Positions 49,664-58,508 of a stretch of 64,000 bases of DNA are shown in pieces. This DNA is from Paenibacillus brevis. Lineage in GTDB: Bacteria; Bacillota; Bacilli; Paenibacillales; Paenibacillaceae. The DNA is taken from contig NZ_JAHLQJ010000012.1 in assembly GCF_018919145.1 (NCBI RefSeq), forward strand, positions 1 through 64,000. Reading direction: 5' to 3'. Under the pieces are notes generated by a model that was given only the letters and a program-made list of their open reading frames with translations, was not told the DNA's origin and made no database searches. The position numbers were made by a program, and so were the translations under genes. The stretch's first letter is position 1, and every line of letters starts with the position of its first letter.

Positions 49664-50900
49664 CTCTCCTTACGCCGGACAGAACCCGGTCCGAAGCTCC
49701 TACCATTGCCAGCGCATATGGCTTGCTGAACATATCATGGATCACTTCGGTTACCCGTTCCATCGTAACGGCTTCAATCTGTTCGATCATTTCATCGAGC
49801 GTATAATGACGGCCTGTCATCAGCTCATTTTTGCCTAGCCGGTTCATACGGCTTCCCGTGCTCTCCAGACTCAGAATCAGGCTGCCCTTAAGCTGTTCCT
49901 TGCCCTTGCGCAGCTCATTCTCGCTCATCCCCTTGCGGGAAATCTCGTGCAGCACCTCCATCGTCAGGTCAAGCACATCCTTGGTCTGCTTTGGCGCCGT
50001 TCCTGCATAAACCGTGAATAATCCACTGTCTGCGTGAGAGCTGTGATAGGAATATACCGAATACGCCAAGCCCCGCTTCTCCCGAATCTCCTGGAACAGC
50101 CTGGAGCTCATCCCGCCGCCCAGTGCATTGTTAAGCAGCACCATCGCATACTGGTTACGGTGACCGATCGGCAATCCCGGGAAAGAAAGACATAGATGAT
50201 TCTGCTCCGTCTTTTTGCGGTGGAACTTTAACCCGCTCATAAATTCAGGAGCTTCCAGGCTAGCTGTTTCTCCCTGGCCTTCAAAATCGCCAAAATGCTT
50301 CTCCAGCAGATCCACAATCGAATCGTCAATATTTCCGGCGACGGCGATAACGATGTTATCCAACGTGTACCTTTCACCCATATAGCTGCATAACTGCTGC
50401 GGTCCCATGGCAAGCAGCTTCTCTTCCGTGCCGAGAATCGGCAAAGCAAGCGGATGAGTTCCATAAGCTGCCTGGGTGATCAGATCATGCACCATATCAT
50501 CCGGCGTATCCTCGTACATCGAGATCTCTTCCAGAATGACATTTTTCTCACGACCCATCTCTTCCTCATCAAACTTGGAACGAAAGAACATATCCGACAG
50601 AATATCGACTGCTATCGGCAAATGTTCATCAAGCACTTTAGCATAGAAGCATGTGTACTCTTTGGACGTAAATGCATTGACATTGCCGCCGATCGCATCA
50701 AATTCCTCAGCTATATCTCTGGCGCTGAACCGCTCTGTTCCTTTAAACAGCATGTGCTCAATAAAATGCGATATCCCGCCTTGCTCTGACATTTCGTTCC
50801 GCGAACCGGTCTTCACCCAAATGCCGAAAGAAACGGACCGGCAGGTCGGGATCTGCTCCATGACCACCCGAAGGCCGTTCTTTAATTGCAACTTCTTCAC
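49647..50900 (-). CDS. mlpA: M16 family zinc peptidase (MlpA/YmxG)
   Basis: A 417-residue M16 peptidase. The inverted zinc motif HFIEH (about 46-50) is present, as is the downstream Glu region ([18 protein letters not shown]). It resembles mitochondrial processing peptidase beta subunits. The start is GTG with GAGGAGG 7 bases upstream. It lies between ylxY and dut. It is the third M16-family protein in the window, with YmfF and YmfH. Confidence 0.93.
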   Translation of the reverse strand: MKKLQLKNGLRVVMEQIPTCRSVSFGIWVKTGSRNEMSEQGGISHFIEHMLFKGTERFSARDIAEEFDAIGGNVNAFTSKEYTCFYAKVLDEHLPIAVDILSDMFFRSKFDEEEMGREKNVILEEISMYEDTPDDMVHDLITQAAYGTHPLALPILGTEEKLLAMGPQQLCSYMGERYTLDNIVIAVAGNIDDSIVDLLEKHFGDFEGQGETASLEAPEFMSGLKFHRKKTEQNHLCLSFPGLPIGHRNQYAMVLLNNALGGGMSSRLFQEIREKRGLAYSVYSYHSSHADSGLFTVYAGTAPKQTKDVLDLTMEVLHEISRKGMSENELRKGKEQLKGSLILSLESTGSRMNRLGKNELMTGRHYTLDEMIEQIEAVTMERVTEVIHDMFSKPYALAMVGASDRVLSGVRRDELVV

Positions 50901-51017
50901 CGGTAGGCCTCCTCATTTTAACTCTGCGATTTCCGTAATCGGATTTAATCAAATGAACAAATGCATCCCTATCCTATCAAAAAATAACCTATTCCTCAAC
51001 CTTTGCGATAGACATGC

Positions 51018-52007
51018 TCAGGAGGCCTGATCATCCAGGTCCAGTCTATCCGAAGACAGGGTCTCCTCCACGGTTCCCGGCTGGAGCCCCTTACTGCGGA
51101 TGGTCTTGATGATGCCCTGCAAGGCATCGCGCGTGGAGGCCGTCGGGTGCATCAGAATCAGGCTGCCTGGGCCAACCTTGGCTTCGACTCGGCTGATGAT
51201 CGTATCGGCCGGCGGCTTCCTCCAGTCTATCGTATCCACCGTCCACAGCACCGTCTTGAGGCCTTGTTCTGCTGCCAGCTTTACCGTTCGATCATTGAAA
51301 TCGCCTGAGGGCGGCGCGAACCATCGATTTTGAACGCCCAGCGTCTCCTTCAGCAGATCTTTAGTCTTGGAAATTTCCAGCCTGGCCTGCTGATCTCCAA
51401 GCTGGCTCATATTTGGATGGGAATAAGCATGATTCTCCAACTGATGACCACGCTTTTGGATCTCTTTGGCAAGCTCCGTATTTTTCTTTAACCAACTGCC
51501 ATCCAGAAAGAAAGTCGCCTTCACGCCTTCTTGATCCAGCACATCCAGCATCGGAGGGATATACTCGTTCCCCCATGCAACATTGATCATTAATGCTGCC
51601 ATCGGCTTTAAGCTATTCCCCCTGAAGATCGGCTGTGCGCCCAGATCATTGAGGCTGACCTTTGGCTTAATATCTTTATATATGTAGGTAATTGGAGTAC
51701 CAGGAGGCTTTACCCTTGCCTGCTGGTAGGTCTGCTCAATATCAACCTCGCGCCCGTTATAACCCGGGATTGCCTTCCATACCCGATCAACAACCGCGTC
51801 AATCGGTTCGATCCGACGCTTGGCGGCCTCCTCCGTGATCCGGATCCGTAATTGCTCCTCACCCTGCGTATCGGCGAAGCGGCTGAAAGCATCTCTCCCC
51901 GGACCCAAACGGTCTCCATTGACAAAGCTGCGAACTCCGGTTAAATGCCCCACCAGCAAAATAATACCAATGCTTGCCAAGATAATACCGAATTTCTTCC
52001 GATTCAT
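51018..52007 (-). CDS. ylxY: Polysaccharide deacetylase-like protein YlxY, probably inactive
   Basis: A membrane-anchored or exported protein (hydrophobic residues about 6-22) with a NodB-homology domain (about 135-315). The usual first motif TFDDG is replaced by a segment reading INVAWGNEY, so the catalytic and metal-binding Asp residues are missing. The HAYSHPNM histidine pair is kept. It probably lacks deacetylase activity or acts as a binding protein; this is inferred from missing residues. AAGGGA precedes the ATG. pnp lies upstream. Confidence 0.88.
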   Translation of the reverse strand: MNRKKFGIILASIGIILLVGHLTGVRSFVNGDRLGPGRDAFSRFADTQGEEQLRIRITEEAAKRRIEPIDAVVDRVWKAIPGYNGREVDIEQTYQQARVKPPGTPITYIYKDIKPKVSLNDLGAQPIFRGNSLKPMAALMINVAWGNEYIPPMLDVLDQEGVKATFFLDGSWLKKNTELAKEIQKRGHQLENHAYSHPNMSQLGDQQARLEISKTKDLLKETLGVQNRWFAPPSGDFNDRTVKLAAEQGLKTVLWTVDTIDWRKPPADTIISRVEAKVGPGSLILMHPTASTRDALQGIIKTIRSKGLQPGTVEETLSSDRLDLDDQAS

Positions 52008-52090
52008 GACAGACTCATCCCTTCAGCGGGTTTTGTCCTCATCATATGAAAGCCCGTCCTGAATTATACAGAGACTGGCTTATTTCCCTT

Positions 52091-52130
52091 TAAAAAATAA
52101 AAGAGCCAGAACTTTTCATTCTGTCTCTTT
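52091..52130 (-). terminator. Terminator after pnp
   Basis: AAAGAGACAGAA and TTCTGGCTCTTT pair with one mismatch, followed by a T-rich run. Confidence 0.75.
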
Positions 52131-52154
52131 CGTATGAACTGTTAATCGGTCAAA

Positions 52155-54260
52155 TTACGATGGGGATTGTTCCGTTTCGGCTGTCAAGACCGCTTTACGG
52201 GACAGATTTACCCGGCCCTGCTGGTCAATTTCTGTGACCTTAACGGTAACGGTATCTCCAATGGCGACTACATCTTCCACTTTGCCAACCCGTTCCGTTG
52301 ACAGCTGGGAAATATGCACCAAGCCATCCTTACCCGGCAAGATTTCCACAAATGCGCCAAACTTCTCGATCCGTTTTACCGTACCGATATAGATCTCGCC
52401 AACAATAACCTCCCGAACAATGCCTTCGATGATCGAACGGGCTTTTTGGTTCATTTCTTCGTTTGCAGAAGCAATGAATACGCGGCCGTCTTGTTCGATG
52501 TCGATCTTTACGCCGGTTTCTTCGATGATTTTGTTGATGATTTTGCCGCCGGCACCGATAACGTCACGGATTTTGTCCGGATTGATGTTCATGATCATAA
52601 TCTTAGGCGCATACTGAGACAACTGCTCCTTCGGCTTCTGGATCACTTCAAGCATCTTGGACAAAATGTGCATGCGTCCTTCCTTCGCTTGAGCCAAAGC
52701 GTCGGTCAAGATTTGACGATCAATACCGTCAATTTTAATATCCATCTGGATTGCAGTTACGCCTTCTGAGGTACCTGCCACCTTGAAGTCCATGTCGCCC
52801 AAATGATCTTCCATGCCTTGAATATCGGTAAGGATCGATACATGCTCGCCATCCTTAATCAGACCCATAGCCACACCAGCAACCGGAGCCTTGATCGGTA
52901 CACCCGCATCCATCATGGCAAGCGTGCTCGCACAAATACTTGCCTGGGAAGTCGATCCATTCGATTCCAGCACCTCGGATACGAGACGAATCGTGTACGG
53001 GAATTCAGCTTCCGGAGGAATGACCTTAGACAACGCACGCTCACCAAGGGCGCCATGGCCGATTTCGCGGCGGCCCGGAGCACGAAGTGGACGAGCTTCC
53101 CCTACGCTGAACGGAGGGAAATTATAGTGATGCATGAAGCGCTTCGATTCTTCCGGATCAATACCGTCAAGAATCTGTACATCGCCCAGCGCGCCAAGCG
53201 TACAAATACTAAGCGCTTGAGTCTGACCACGCGTGAACAGACCGGAGCCATGGGTACGCGGCAGCAGGTTGATATCGCACTCAATCGGACGGATCTCGCT
53301 CAGCTTGCGTCCATCTGGACGAACCTTATCATGCGTGATCAGGCGCCGAACCTCTTCCTTCACGATATCATGCAGGACTTCCTTCACATCGCCCATGAAC
53401 TCCGGAGACTCTATGTACTTCTCCTCGAAATAGGCCACTGTCTCATTATTGATAGCATCAATTGCATCCTGACGCGCATGCTTCTCAGCAATACGAACGG
53501 CTTCCACCAAGCGGCCAGCAGCATAATCACGAACCTCACGGTTCACATTTTCGTCAACAGCATGAAGCTTGACTGCCATTTTTTCTTTGCCCGCAACTGC
53601 TACGAGCTCTTCAATGGCACTCACAATATTCTTGATTTCATCATGACCGAACATGATCGCTTCCAGCATAACCTCTTCCGGAACCTCGTTCGCTTCGGCC
53701 TCTACCATCATGATGGCATCCTTCGTACCGGATACAACCACATAAATGTCGCTTTCTTCCTGCTCGCTCAGCGTAGGATTAATGACGAATTCGCCATTGA
53801 TCCGTCCTACTGCAACGCCGCCAATTGGACCATTAAACGGTACATCCGAAATACTCAGCGCTGCTGAAGTACCGATCATAGCGGCAATCTCAGGCTCGCA
53901 ATCCTGGTCCACGCTCATTACAAGATTGACGATCTGCACATCGTTCCGGAAGCCTTCCGGGAACAATGGACGAATCGGCCGGTCTGTCAAACGGCTGGCG
54001 AGAATCGCCTTTTCACTGGGACGTCCCTCACGCTTTATAAATCCGCCGGGAATTTTCCCTACTGCATAGAGCTTTTCTTCGTAGTTCACAGTCAGCGGAA
54101 AGAAATCCAGATCTTTCGGTTCAGAAGATGCGGTTACCGTACAGAGCACCGCCGTATCTCCGTAGCGAACCATTACCGCAGCATTGGCTTGCTTCGCCAA
54201 GCGTCCGGTTTCGAGAATGAGGGTTCTCCCCCCCAATTGCATTTTCACATGGTTTTCCAT
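52155..54260 (-). CDS. pnp: Polynucleotide phosphorylase
   Basis: A 701-residue 3'-to-5' exoribonuclease: two RNase PH domains (about 5-235 and 320-545), a KH domain (about 550-610, [16 protein letters not shown]) and an S1 domain (about 620-690, [12 protein letters not shown]). FRNDVQI and [14 protein letters not shown] mark the catalytic core. AAGGAGGG lies 5 bases before the ATG at 54260; the frame runs 20 codons further without a site. A transcription attenuator-like hairpin lies upstream at 54365-54385. Confidence 0.97.
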   Translation of the reverse strand: MENHVKMQLGGRTLILETGRLAKQANAAVMVRYGDTAVLCTVTASSEPKDLDFFPLTVNYEEKLYAVGKIPGGFIKREGRPSEKAILASRLTDRPIRPLFPEGFRNDVQIVNLVMSVDQDCEPEIAAMIGTSAALSISDVPFNGPIGGVAVGRINGEFVINPTLSEQEESDIYVVVSGTKDAIMMVEAEANEVPEEVMLEAIMFGHDEIKNIVSAIEELVAVAGKEKMAVKLHAVDENVNREVRDYAAGRLVEAVRIAEKHARQDAIDAINNETVAYFEEKYIESPEFMGDVKEVLHDIVKEEVRRLITHDKVRPDGRKLSEIRPIECDINLLPRTHGSGLFTRGQTQALSICTLGALGDVQILDGIDPEESKRFMHHYNFPPFSVGEARPLRAPGRREIGHGALGERALSKVIPPEAEFPYTIRLVSEVLESNGSTSQASICASTLAMMDAGVPIKAPVAGVAMGLIKDGEHVSILTDIQGMEDHLGDMDFKVAGTSEGVTAIQMDIKIDGIDRQILTDALAQAKEGRMHILSKMLEVIQKPKEQLSQYAPKIMIMNINPDKIRDVIGAGGKIINKIIEETGVKIDIEQDGRVFIASANEEMNQKARSIIEGIVREVIVGEIYIGTVKRIEKFGAFVEILPGKDGLVHISQLSTERVGKVEDVVAIGDTVTVKVTEIDQQGRVNLSRKAVLTAETEQSPS

Positions 54261-54364
54261 GAAATCCCTCCTTATCACAAGTACAAGTTCGGTACAACTC
54301 CCATTATTTCCTGCCTGCATGGATTCATAACCTGCGGAAACAATAGGCTTGTCCGTGCGTTCAC

Positions 54365-54385
54365 AAAAAAAACGTCTGGCGACGT
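54365..54385 (-). terminator. Compact terminator/attenuator between rpsO and pnp
   Basis: On the minus strand ACGTC, GCCA, GACGT (54372-54385) then TTTTTTT. The 5-bp stem is short but the T-run is long, so it may act as a leaky terminator upstream of pnp. Confidence 0.6.
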
Positions 54386-54528
54386 ACGATCAAGGAGGCC
54401 CTACCGCGTTTGCAGGCAATTTTATACCTTATGCATATTTGTCTTCTTTCAAAAACAACCCGGCATGTCGCCGTCCGCATAGGAGCGAATCGGCGGCAAC
54501 CAGGCTGCTTCGGTCAAACACATGCAAA

Positions 54529-54798
54529 TTAACGACGCAATCCAAGCTTTTCAATCAAAGCGGAGTAACGTCTTACGTCTTTGTTCTTCAAGTAAGCCAA
54601 CAGCTTGCGGCGTTGACCAACCATCTTCAGAAGACCGCGACGGGAATGATGGTCCTTCTTGTGCGTACGCAAGTGGTCCGTCAAATTCACGATGTTCTCC
54701 GTAAGGATAGCAATTTGCACCTCTGGTGATCCGGTATCGGATTCATGAGTTTTGTGCTCTTCGATCAGTTGTTGTTTACGTTCTTGAGTTAATGCCAT
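54529..54798 (-). CDS. rpsO: 30S ribosomal protein S15
   Basis: An 89-residue S15 with the usual sequence ([20 protein letters not shown], then [21 protein letters not shown]). It binds 16S rRNA in the central domain. GGAGGTG lies before the ATG at 54798; a GTG 9 bases upstream overlaps that site. It lies upstream of pnp, as is typical, and has a structured leader and a promoter-like sequence upstream. Confidence 0.97.
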   Translation of the reverse strand: MALTQERKQQLIEEHKTHESDTGSPEVQIAILTENIVNLTDHLRTHKKDHHSRRGLLKMVGQRRKLLAYLKNKDVRRYSALIEKLGLRR

Positions 54799-54870
54799 CC
54801 TGTTCACCTCCTCTTATTCAAATCGCCGTTAGCCTAGTAGCCGGACGGTGAGACCGGTAACCAAGCCAAG

Positions 54871-54908
54871 GTTGCGTTACATCACACGGAATACTCCGCT
54901 TATGCAAC
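54871..54908 (-). ncRNA. Possible structured rpsO leader
   Basis: Between the rpsO promoter and gene, GTTGC and GCAAC (54904-54908 and 54871-54875 on the minus strand) enclose a CGGA/TCCG hairpin. A second dyad, CCGG/CCGG, lies at 54841-54857. This may be the S15-binding autoregulatory leader seen before rpsO in other bacteria; the fold is my reading only. Confidence 0.35.
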
Positions 54909-54915
54909 GTATATC

Positions 54916-54945
54916 AGTATATCACAGATATCTATATAAAGTAAA
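54916..54945 (-). promoter_or_regulatory. Probable rpsO promoter
   Basis: On the minus strand TTTACT (54940-54945), 18 bases, TATACT (54916-54921). It lies just beyond the ribF stop, so rpsO-pnp can be expressed apart from the upstream operon. Confidence 0.5.
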
Positions 54946-54952
54946 TGTCAGT

Positions 54953-55903
54953 TCAAAAGTCCGAAGCGGTCAATATGTGCTTGGCTGTCACGGCATCCTT
55001 GGTGATCTGGCCAATCAGTTCATCCATACCGGAGAACTTCCGTTCCTCCCGGATATACTGAATCAGCTCGATCCGCAGCTCTTCTCCATACAGTTGACCT
55101 TCAAAGTCAAGCAGATGAACCTCAAGCGAGGGACGGGTCCCGTTGTCATGAAAGGTCGGCTTAACACCGACATTCATGACTCCCAGCCACTTTTTGTCCT
55201 GGTACTCCGCAAGAACTGCGTATACGCCTCTGGCCGGAAGGACATAATGCTCGTCCGGCTGCACATTCGCCGTGGGAAACCCAAGCAGGCGGCCGCGCTT
55301 TTCTCCATGCATTACTGTTCCCTTAACCGTATAGGGACGACCAAGCCACTGCTTGGTTAGCTCCATATTTCCATCCTGCAGCGCTCTGCGAATGCCCGAA
55401 CTGCTGACCTTTTCTTCATGAATCAAGAAAGGCGGGACTGTATTAACTTGAAGCTTGTTCTCGCTAAGCTCCTGTAGCAAATCCGCATGACCTTCTCCGC
55501 GGTACCCGAAGCGGAAATCAAAGCCGACTACGGCCGTATGTACATGCAGAGGTACAAGCATGCCGCACACAAAATTTTGCGGGCTGACTCTGGAGAAGGC
55601 ATCATTGAATTCCACGACGTATAAGTAATCAACGCCCATTCCCTGAAGAACGCGCTCTTTCTCTTGAGGAGGAGTCAGGTAGCCTTCGTAATCCCCTTTT
55701 TTCATGACCTCTTTCGGATGGGGGTGAAAGGACATAACCGCTGCAGGCAAGCCTAGTTCCCTGGCCAACTGAACCGCTGTCTTAATGACGCTGGCATGTC
55801 CCAGATGTAAACCATCAAATTGACCGATTGCCAGAACCTGTGGTCCGGCAGCCGCAGTTATAGCTGAATCTGTCAAAGGATAAGTTAAGGTTATCGTCTC
55901 CAT
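54953..55903 (-). CDS. ribF: Bifunctional riboflavin kinase/FAD synthetase
   Basis: A 316-residue RibF. The N-terminal FAD synthetase part has GQFDGLHLGHASVI, and the C-terminal riboflavin kinase part has RGRLLGFPTANV and GVYAV. It converts riboflavin to FMN and FAD. GGTGA precedes the ATG. It follows truB, but a nested family A element fills the 323-base gap. No FMN riboswitch is visible there. Confidence 0.95.
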   Translation of the reverse strand: METITLTYPLTDSAITAAAGPQVLAIGQFDGLHLGHASVIKTAVQLARELGLPAAVMSFHPHPKEVMKKGDYEGYLTPPQEKERVLQGMGVDYLYVVEFNDAFSRVSPQNFVCGMLVPLHVHTAVVGFDFRFGYRGEGHADLLQELSENKLQVNTVPPFLIHEEKVSSSGIRRALQDGNMELTKQWLGRPYTVKGTVMHGEKRGRLLGFPTANVQPDEHYVLPARGVYAVLAEYQDKKWLGVMNVGVKPTFHDNGTRPSLEVHLLDFEGQLYGEELRIELIQYIREERKFSGMDELIGQITKDAVTAKHILTASDF

Positions 55904-55941
55904 TACATTTCACCTGCAATTCCAGTCTGATTTCTCGTTGC

Positions 55942-56219
55942 TATATAAGTTGAACTAATGATCATGCGTCGCAGGGCAACGTATGTATATAGGTTGAACT
56001 AAAGATTATGCATGCTGGGGCAACATGTGAAGTGTTCTTCCAATCGCTGTTATTCGCGGATTTCTCTGACTGAACTAAGCCATCTTAAGGTAGAAATCCA
56101 CTCACAAAGGCGAACGCTCCCGCTTCTTCCAGAACATTTCACACCTATGCCCTTTCCACGCAGCTCTTTTAGTTCAACATACATAGTAACTGCACAACAA
56201 AATGAATTCAACTTATATA
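55942..56219 (+). repeat. Family A MITE-like repeat, outer copy interrupted by a second copy (A3 outer)
   Basis: TATATAAGTTGAACTAA (55942-55958) begins an element whose left 44 bases match family A (including GGGCAACGTATG). Its right end is GAATTCAACTTATATA (56204-56219). Between them sits a second complete copy (55986-56185). The interior of the outer copy past that point is mostly gone, so it may have been reduced before or after the second insertion. Confidence 0.7.
55986..56185 (+). repeat. Family A MITE-like repeat, inner complete copy (A3 inner)
   Basis: Terminal repeats TATATAGGTTGAACTAA (55986-56002) and TTAGTTCAACATACATA (56169-56185) bound 200 bp. Outer arms 56017-56039 and 56131-56153 and inner arms GGATTTCT (56058-56065) and AGAAATCC (56092-56099) give a long imperfect hairpin. 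It is close in sequence to copy A2. No gene is present in 55904-56226. Confidence 0.83.
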
Positions 56220-56226
56220 ATTGCTT

Positions 56227-57147
56227 CTATGGCAAAAACACCTTGACCGGGCTTACGGTGCCGGTCTCATCATCGCTTCTGTAAATCCCCATGAAGACCT
56301 GATCAGGACTATAGAGTCTCATTAGAGACCCTGGAACTGCCGGCGGCTCAACCGCACTCCGCGACAGGCGTTGTCCCTGCAAAGCTCCCTTAAGCCTGCT
56401 TTCATGAACGGTATGAGCGGGAAGATGACGAACGGCTTCGTCCACAGGCAGCAACGCTTCTTGAAGGGTGCCATTTTGTACGCGGACAGCCACTTCTTCC
56501 AGCGTCAGACAATGGGATTCGGTAATCCCAGCCGACATCGTCCGCTTCAATTGCTTCATTGCTGCCGGAACCCCCAAAGCGCGTCCGATATCCACGCATA
56601 GCGTTCGAATATATGTCCCCTTTGAGCATAATGCACGGAATGTAAGCTCAGGGTGATCCTTCGAACCATCAAAATGAAGGAGCTCCAGCTCGTAAATCGT
56701 TACCTCTCTTGGAGCTCTTTCAACCGTAACTCCTTCTCTTGCCAGCTCGTATAGCCGTTTTCCGTTCTGCTTCAGCGCCGAATACATCGGCGGAATCTGA
56801 GAACTTGTCCCCATAAAGCGGCCCAGCACTTCCTTGAGCTGTGTTTCAGTTACTTGAACCCGTTCCTGCTCTTCGGTGATCGTGCCGGTTAAGTCCTCGG
56901 TATCCGTTGCCACACCCAGAACGAGCGTTGCTTCATATTCCTTGGGAAGCTCCTGCAAATATTCTACCATTCTGGTCGCACGTCCCAAGCAAAGCGGCAG
57001 TACGCCGGTCACCGCGGGATCGAGAGTCCCCGTATGTCCTATACGCTTCATCCGCAAAATGCCTCGGGTCTTAGCTACGACATCATGAGAGGTGAAGTCC
57101 ACAGGCTTATGAATCGGTAAAATACCTTCATAGCTTGTCTTATTCAT
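56227..57147 (-). CDS. truB: tRNA pseudouridine(55) synthase
   Basis: A 306-residue TruB with the catalytic Asp in GHTGTLDPAVTGVLP (about residue 40) and the RTLCVDIGRALG region. It modifies U55 in the T-loop of tRNA. The ATG overlaps the nrnA stop as ATGA, so the two genes are coupled. The family A element A3 begins 7 bases after its stop codon. Confidence 0.96.
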   Translation of the reverse strand: MNKTSYEGILPIHKPVDFTSHDVVAKTRGILRMKRIGHTGTLDPAVTGVLPLCLGRATRMVEYLQELPKEYEATLVLGVATDTEDLTGTITEEQERVQVTETQLKEVLGRFMGTSSQIPPMYSALKQNGKRLYELAREGVTVERAPREVTIYELELLHFDGSKDHPELTFRALCSKGTYIRTLCVDIGRALGVPAAMKQLKRTMSAGITESHCLTLEEVAVRVQNGTLQEALLPVDEAVRHLPAHTVHESRLKGALQGQRLSRSAVEPPAVPGSLMRLYSPDQVFMGIYRSDDETGTVSPVKVFLP

Positions 57148-58121
57148 AGCTCTGCCTTCACCTGCTCGATCACACGGCGAATGACATCGTCCAGCTTTCC
57201 TTCAAGACGTGCTCCCGCAGCGCGGACATGTCCGCCGCCCCCAAAATGCTGGGCAACTCGGGCAACGTCGACCTTCCCGGCAGAACGCATGCTAACCTTG
57301 ACCGCTGTCTCGTCAATGACTTTAAACAAGAGCCCGACTTCTACGCCCTGGATATTGCGAGGGTAATTCACAATCCCCTCCATATCCTCATGAATCGCTC
57401 CTGTCGCGCTCAGATCCCCATCATCGACGGTCACCCAGCTGATCTTTCCATCCCCGCTCATTTGCAGACCGTTCAACACCCGGGTCAGCAGCTTGAGCTG
57501 AGGAAATGTCATCTGCTCCAAAAATAGTTCGCTGAGGCCTGGGCCATCCACGCCATATTCAAGAAGCTTGGATGCGGTCTCCATGACCTTCGGCGAGGTA
57601 TTTGAGTAGCGGAAGCCGCCGGTGTCCGTCAACAATCCGGTATACAGAGCCGTTGCCGTAGCAAGGTTCAATTTAATCCCCATGAAGGTAATCAGATCAA
57701 AGAGAATTTCAGCGGTCGCAGCCGCCTTTTCCACAATGAGATTGAAGGTGCCAAATCCGTTATTGGTAGGATGATGGTCAATATTCAAAATACGGGCATG
57801 CTCTGAAAATAACAGGCTAGTCTTTCCGGTCCGCTTAAAGTCGGCGCAATCGACACAAACAATGTAATCGAAGGTTTCATCAAGCGGCTGCTGGGACAGA
57901 TCAACGATGTCTTCTGAGTTCTCCAGGATCTCCATACGCTTAGGTATCGGACCTTCATTAACCATAACGTATTTCTTGCCCAGACATGAGAGAAGCCAGC
58001 CCACCACAAGGGTAGAACTGACTGCATCTCCGTCCGGCTGTACATGCGACACGACGAGGAATTGATCATGTTCCTTCAGGAATTGTTGCGCCTGAATGAA
58101 CTCCTGTTCATGAGTCTGCAT
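57144..58121 (-). CDS. nrnA: NrnA-type DHH/DHHA1 oligoribonuclease and pAp phosphatase
   Basis: A 325-residue DHH-family phosphoesterase. Motifs are HVQPDGDAVSS, VCVDCADF, LNIDHHPTNNGF (DHH) and the DHHA1 glycine-rich FGGGGHVRAAGA. Members degrade nano-RNAs and pAp using manganese. It lies between rbfA and truB, and it overlaps truB by four bases. AAAGGAG precedes the ATG. Confidence 0.93.
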   Translation of the reverse strand: MQTHEQEFIQAQQFLKEHDQFLVVSHVQPDGDAVSSTLVVGWLLSCLGKKYVMVNEGPIPKRMEILENSEDIVDLSQQPLDETFDYIVCVDCADFKRTGKTSLLFSEHARILNIDHHPTNNGFGTFNLIVEKAAATAEILFDLITFMGIKLNLATATALYTGLLTDTGGFRYSNTSPKVMETASKLLEYGVDGPGLSELFLEQMTFPQLKLLTRVLNGLQMSGDGKISWVTVDDGDLSATGAIHEDMEGIVNYPRNIQGVEVGLLFKVIDETAVKVSMRSAGKVDVARVAQHFGGGGHVRAAGARLEGKLDDVIRRVIEQVKAEL

Positions 58122-58139
58122 TGCCGTCTCCTTTAAATT

Positions 58140-58493
58140 CTAATTTTCCTCTTCATGGGAGATTTCTCCCAGAAGCTTCTCGATTCTGCTTCCATAGGCG
58201 ATCGACTCGTCGATCTTGAAGATCAGCTCGGGTGTATGACGAAGCCGAATCCGTTTGCCCAGCTCAGTCCGCAAAAAGCCGTTTGCTTTGTCCAGCCCCT
58301 TCAGCGAAGCCTGCTTGGCATCCTCATCACCGAAAACACTCAAATATACCTTTGCCTGGGACAAGTCGCTTGTTACTTCGACGCCCGTAATGGTGACAAA
58401 GCCGATTCGCGGATCCTTCAGCTCTGTTTGGATCAATACACTGAGTTCCTTCTTGATCTGCTCGCTTACGCGACCGGTACGATTTTTTGCCAT
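58140..58493 (-). CDS. rbfA: Ribosome-binding factor A
   Basis: A 117-residue RbfA with a KH-like fold ([20 protein letters not shown], then [13 protein letters not shown] and [17 protein letters not shown]). It matures 16S rRNA in the 30S subunit. GGGGTG precedes the ATG at 58493; a GTG 9 bases upstream overlaps that site. It follows infB by 15 bases. Confidence 0.96.
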   Translation of the reverse strand: MAKNRTGRVSEQIKKELSVLIQTELKDPRIGFVTITGVEVTSDLSQAKVYLSVFGDEDAKQASLKGLDKANGFLRTELGKRIRLRHTPELIFKIDESIAYGSRIEKLLGEISHEEEN

Positions 58494-58508
58494 GAGAGTC
58501 ACCCCATC

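Noticed and set aside
52803-53867. A 354-codon plus-strand frame opposite pnp
   Set aside because: It is antisense to PNPase with no recognisable domain.
55904-56226. An FMN riboswitch before ribF
   Set aside because: The gap is filled by nested family A repeats; none of the conserved FMN aptamer blocks was seen.
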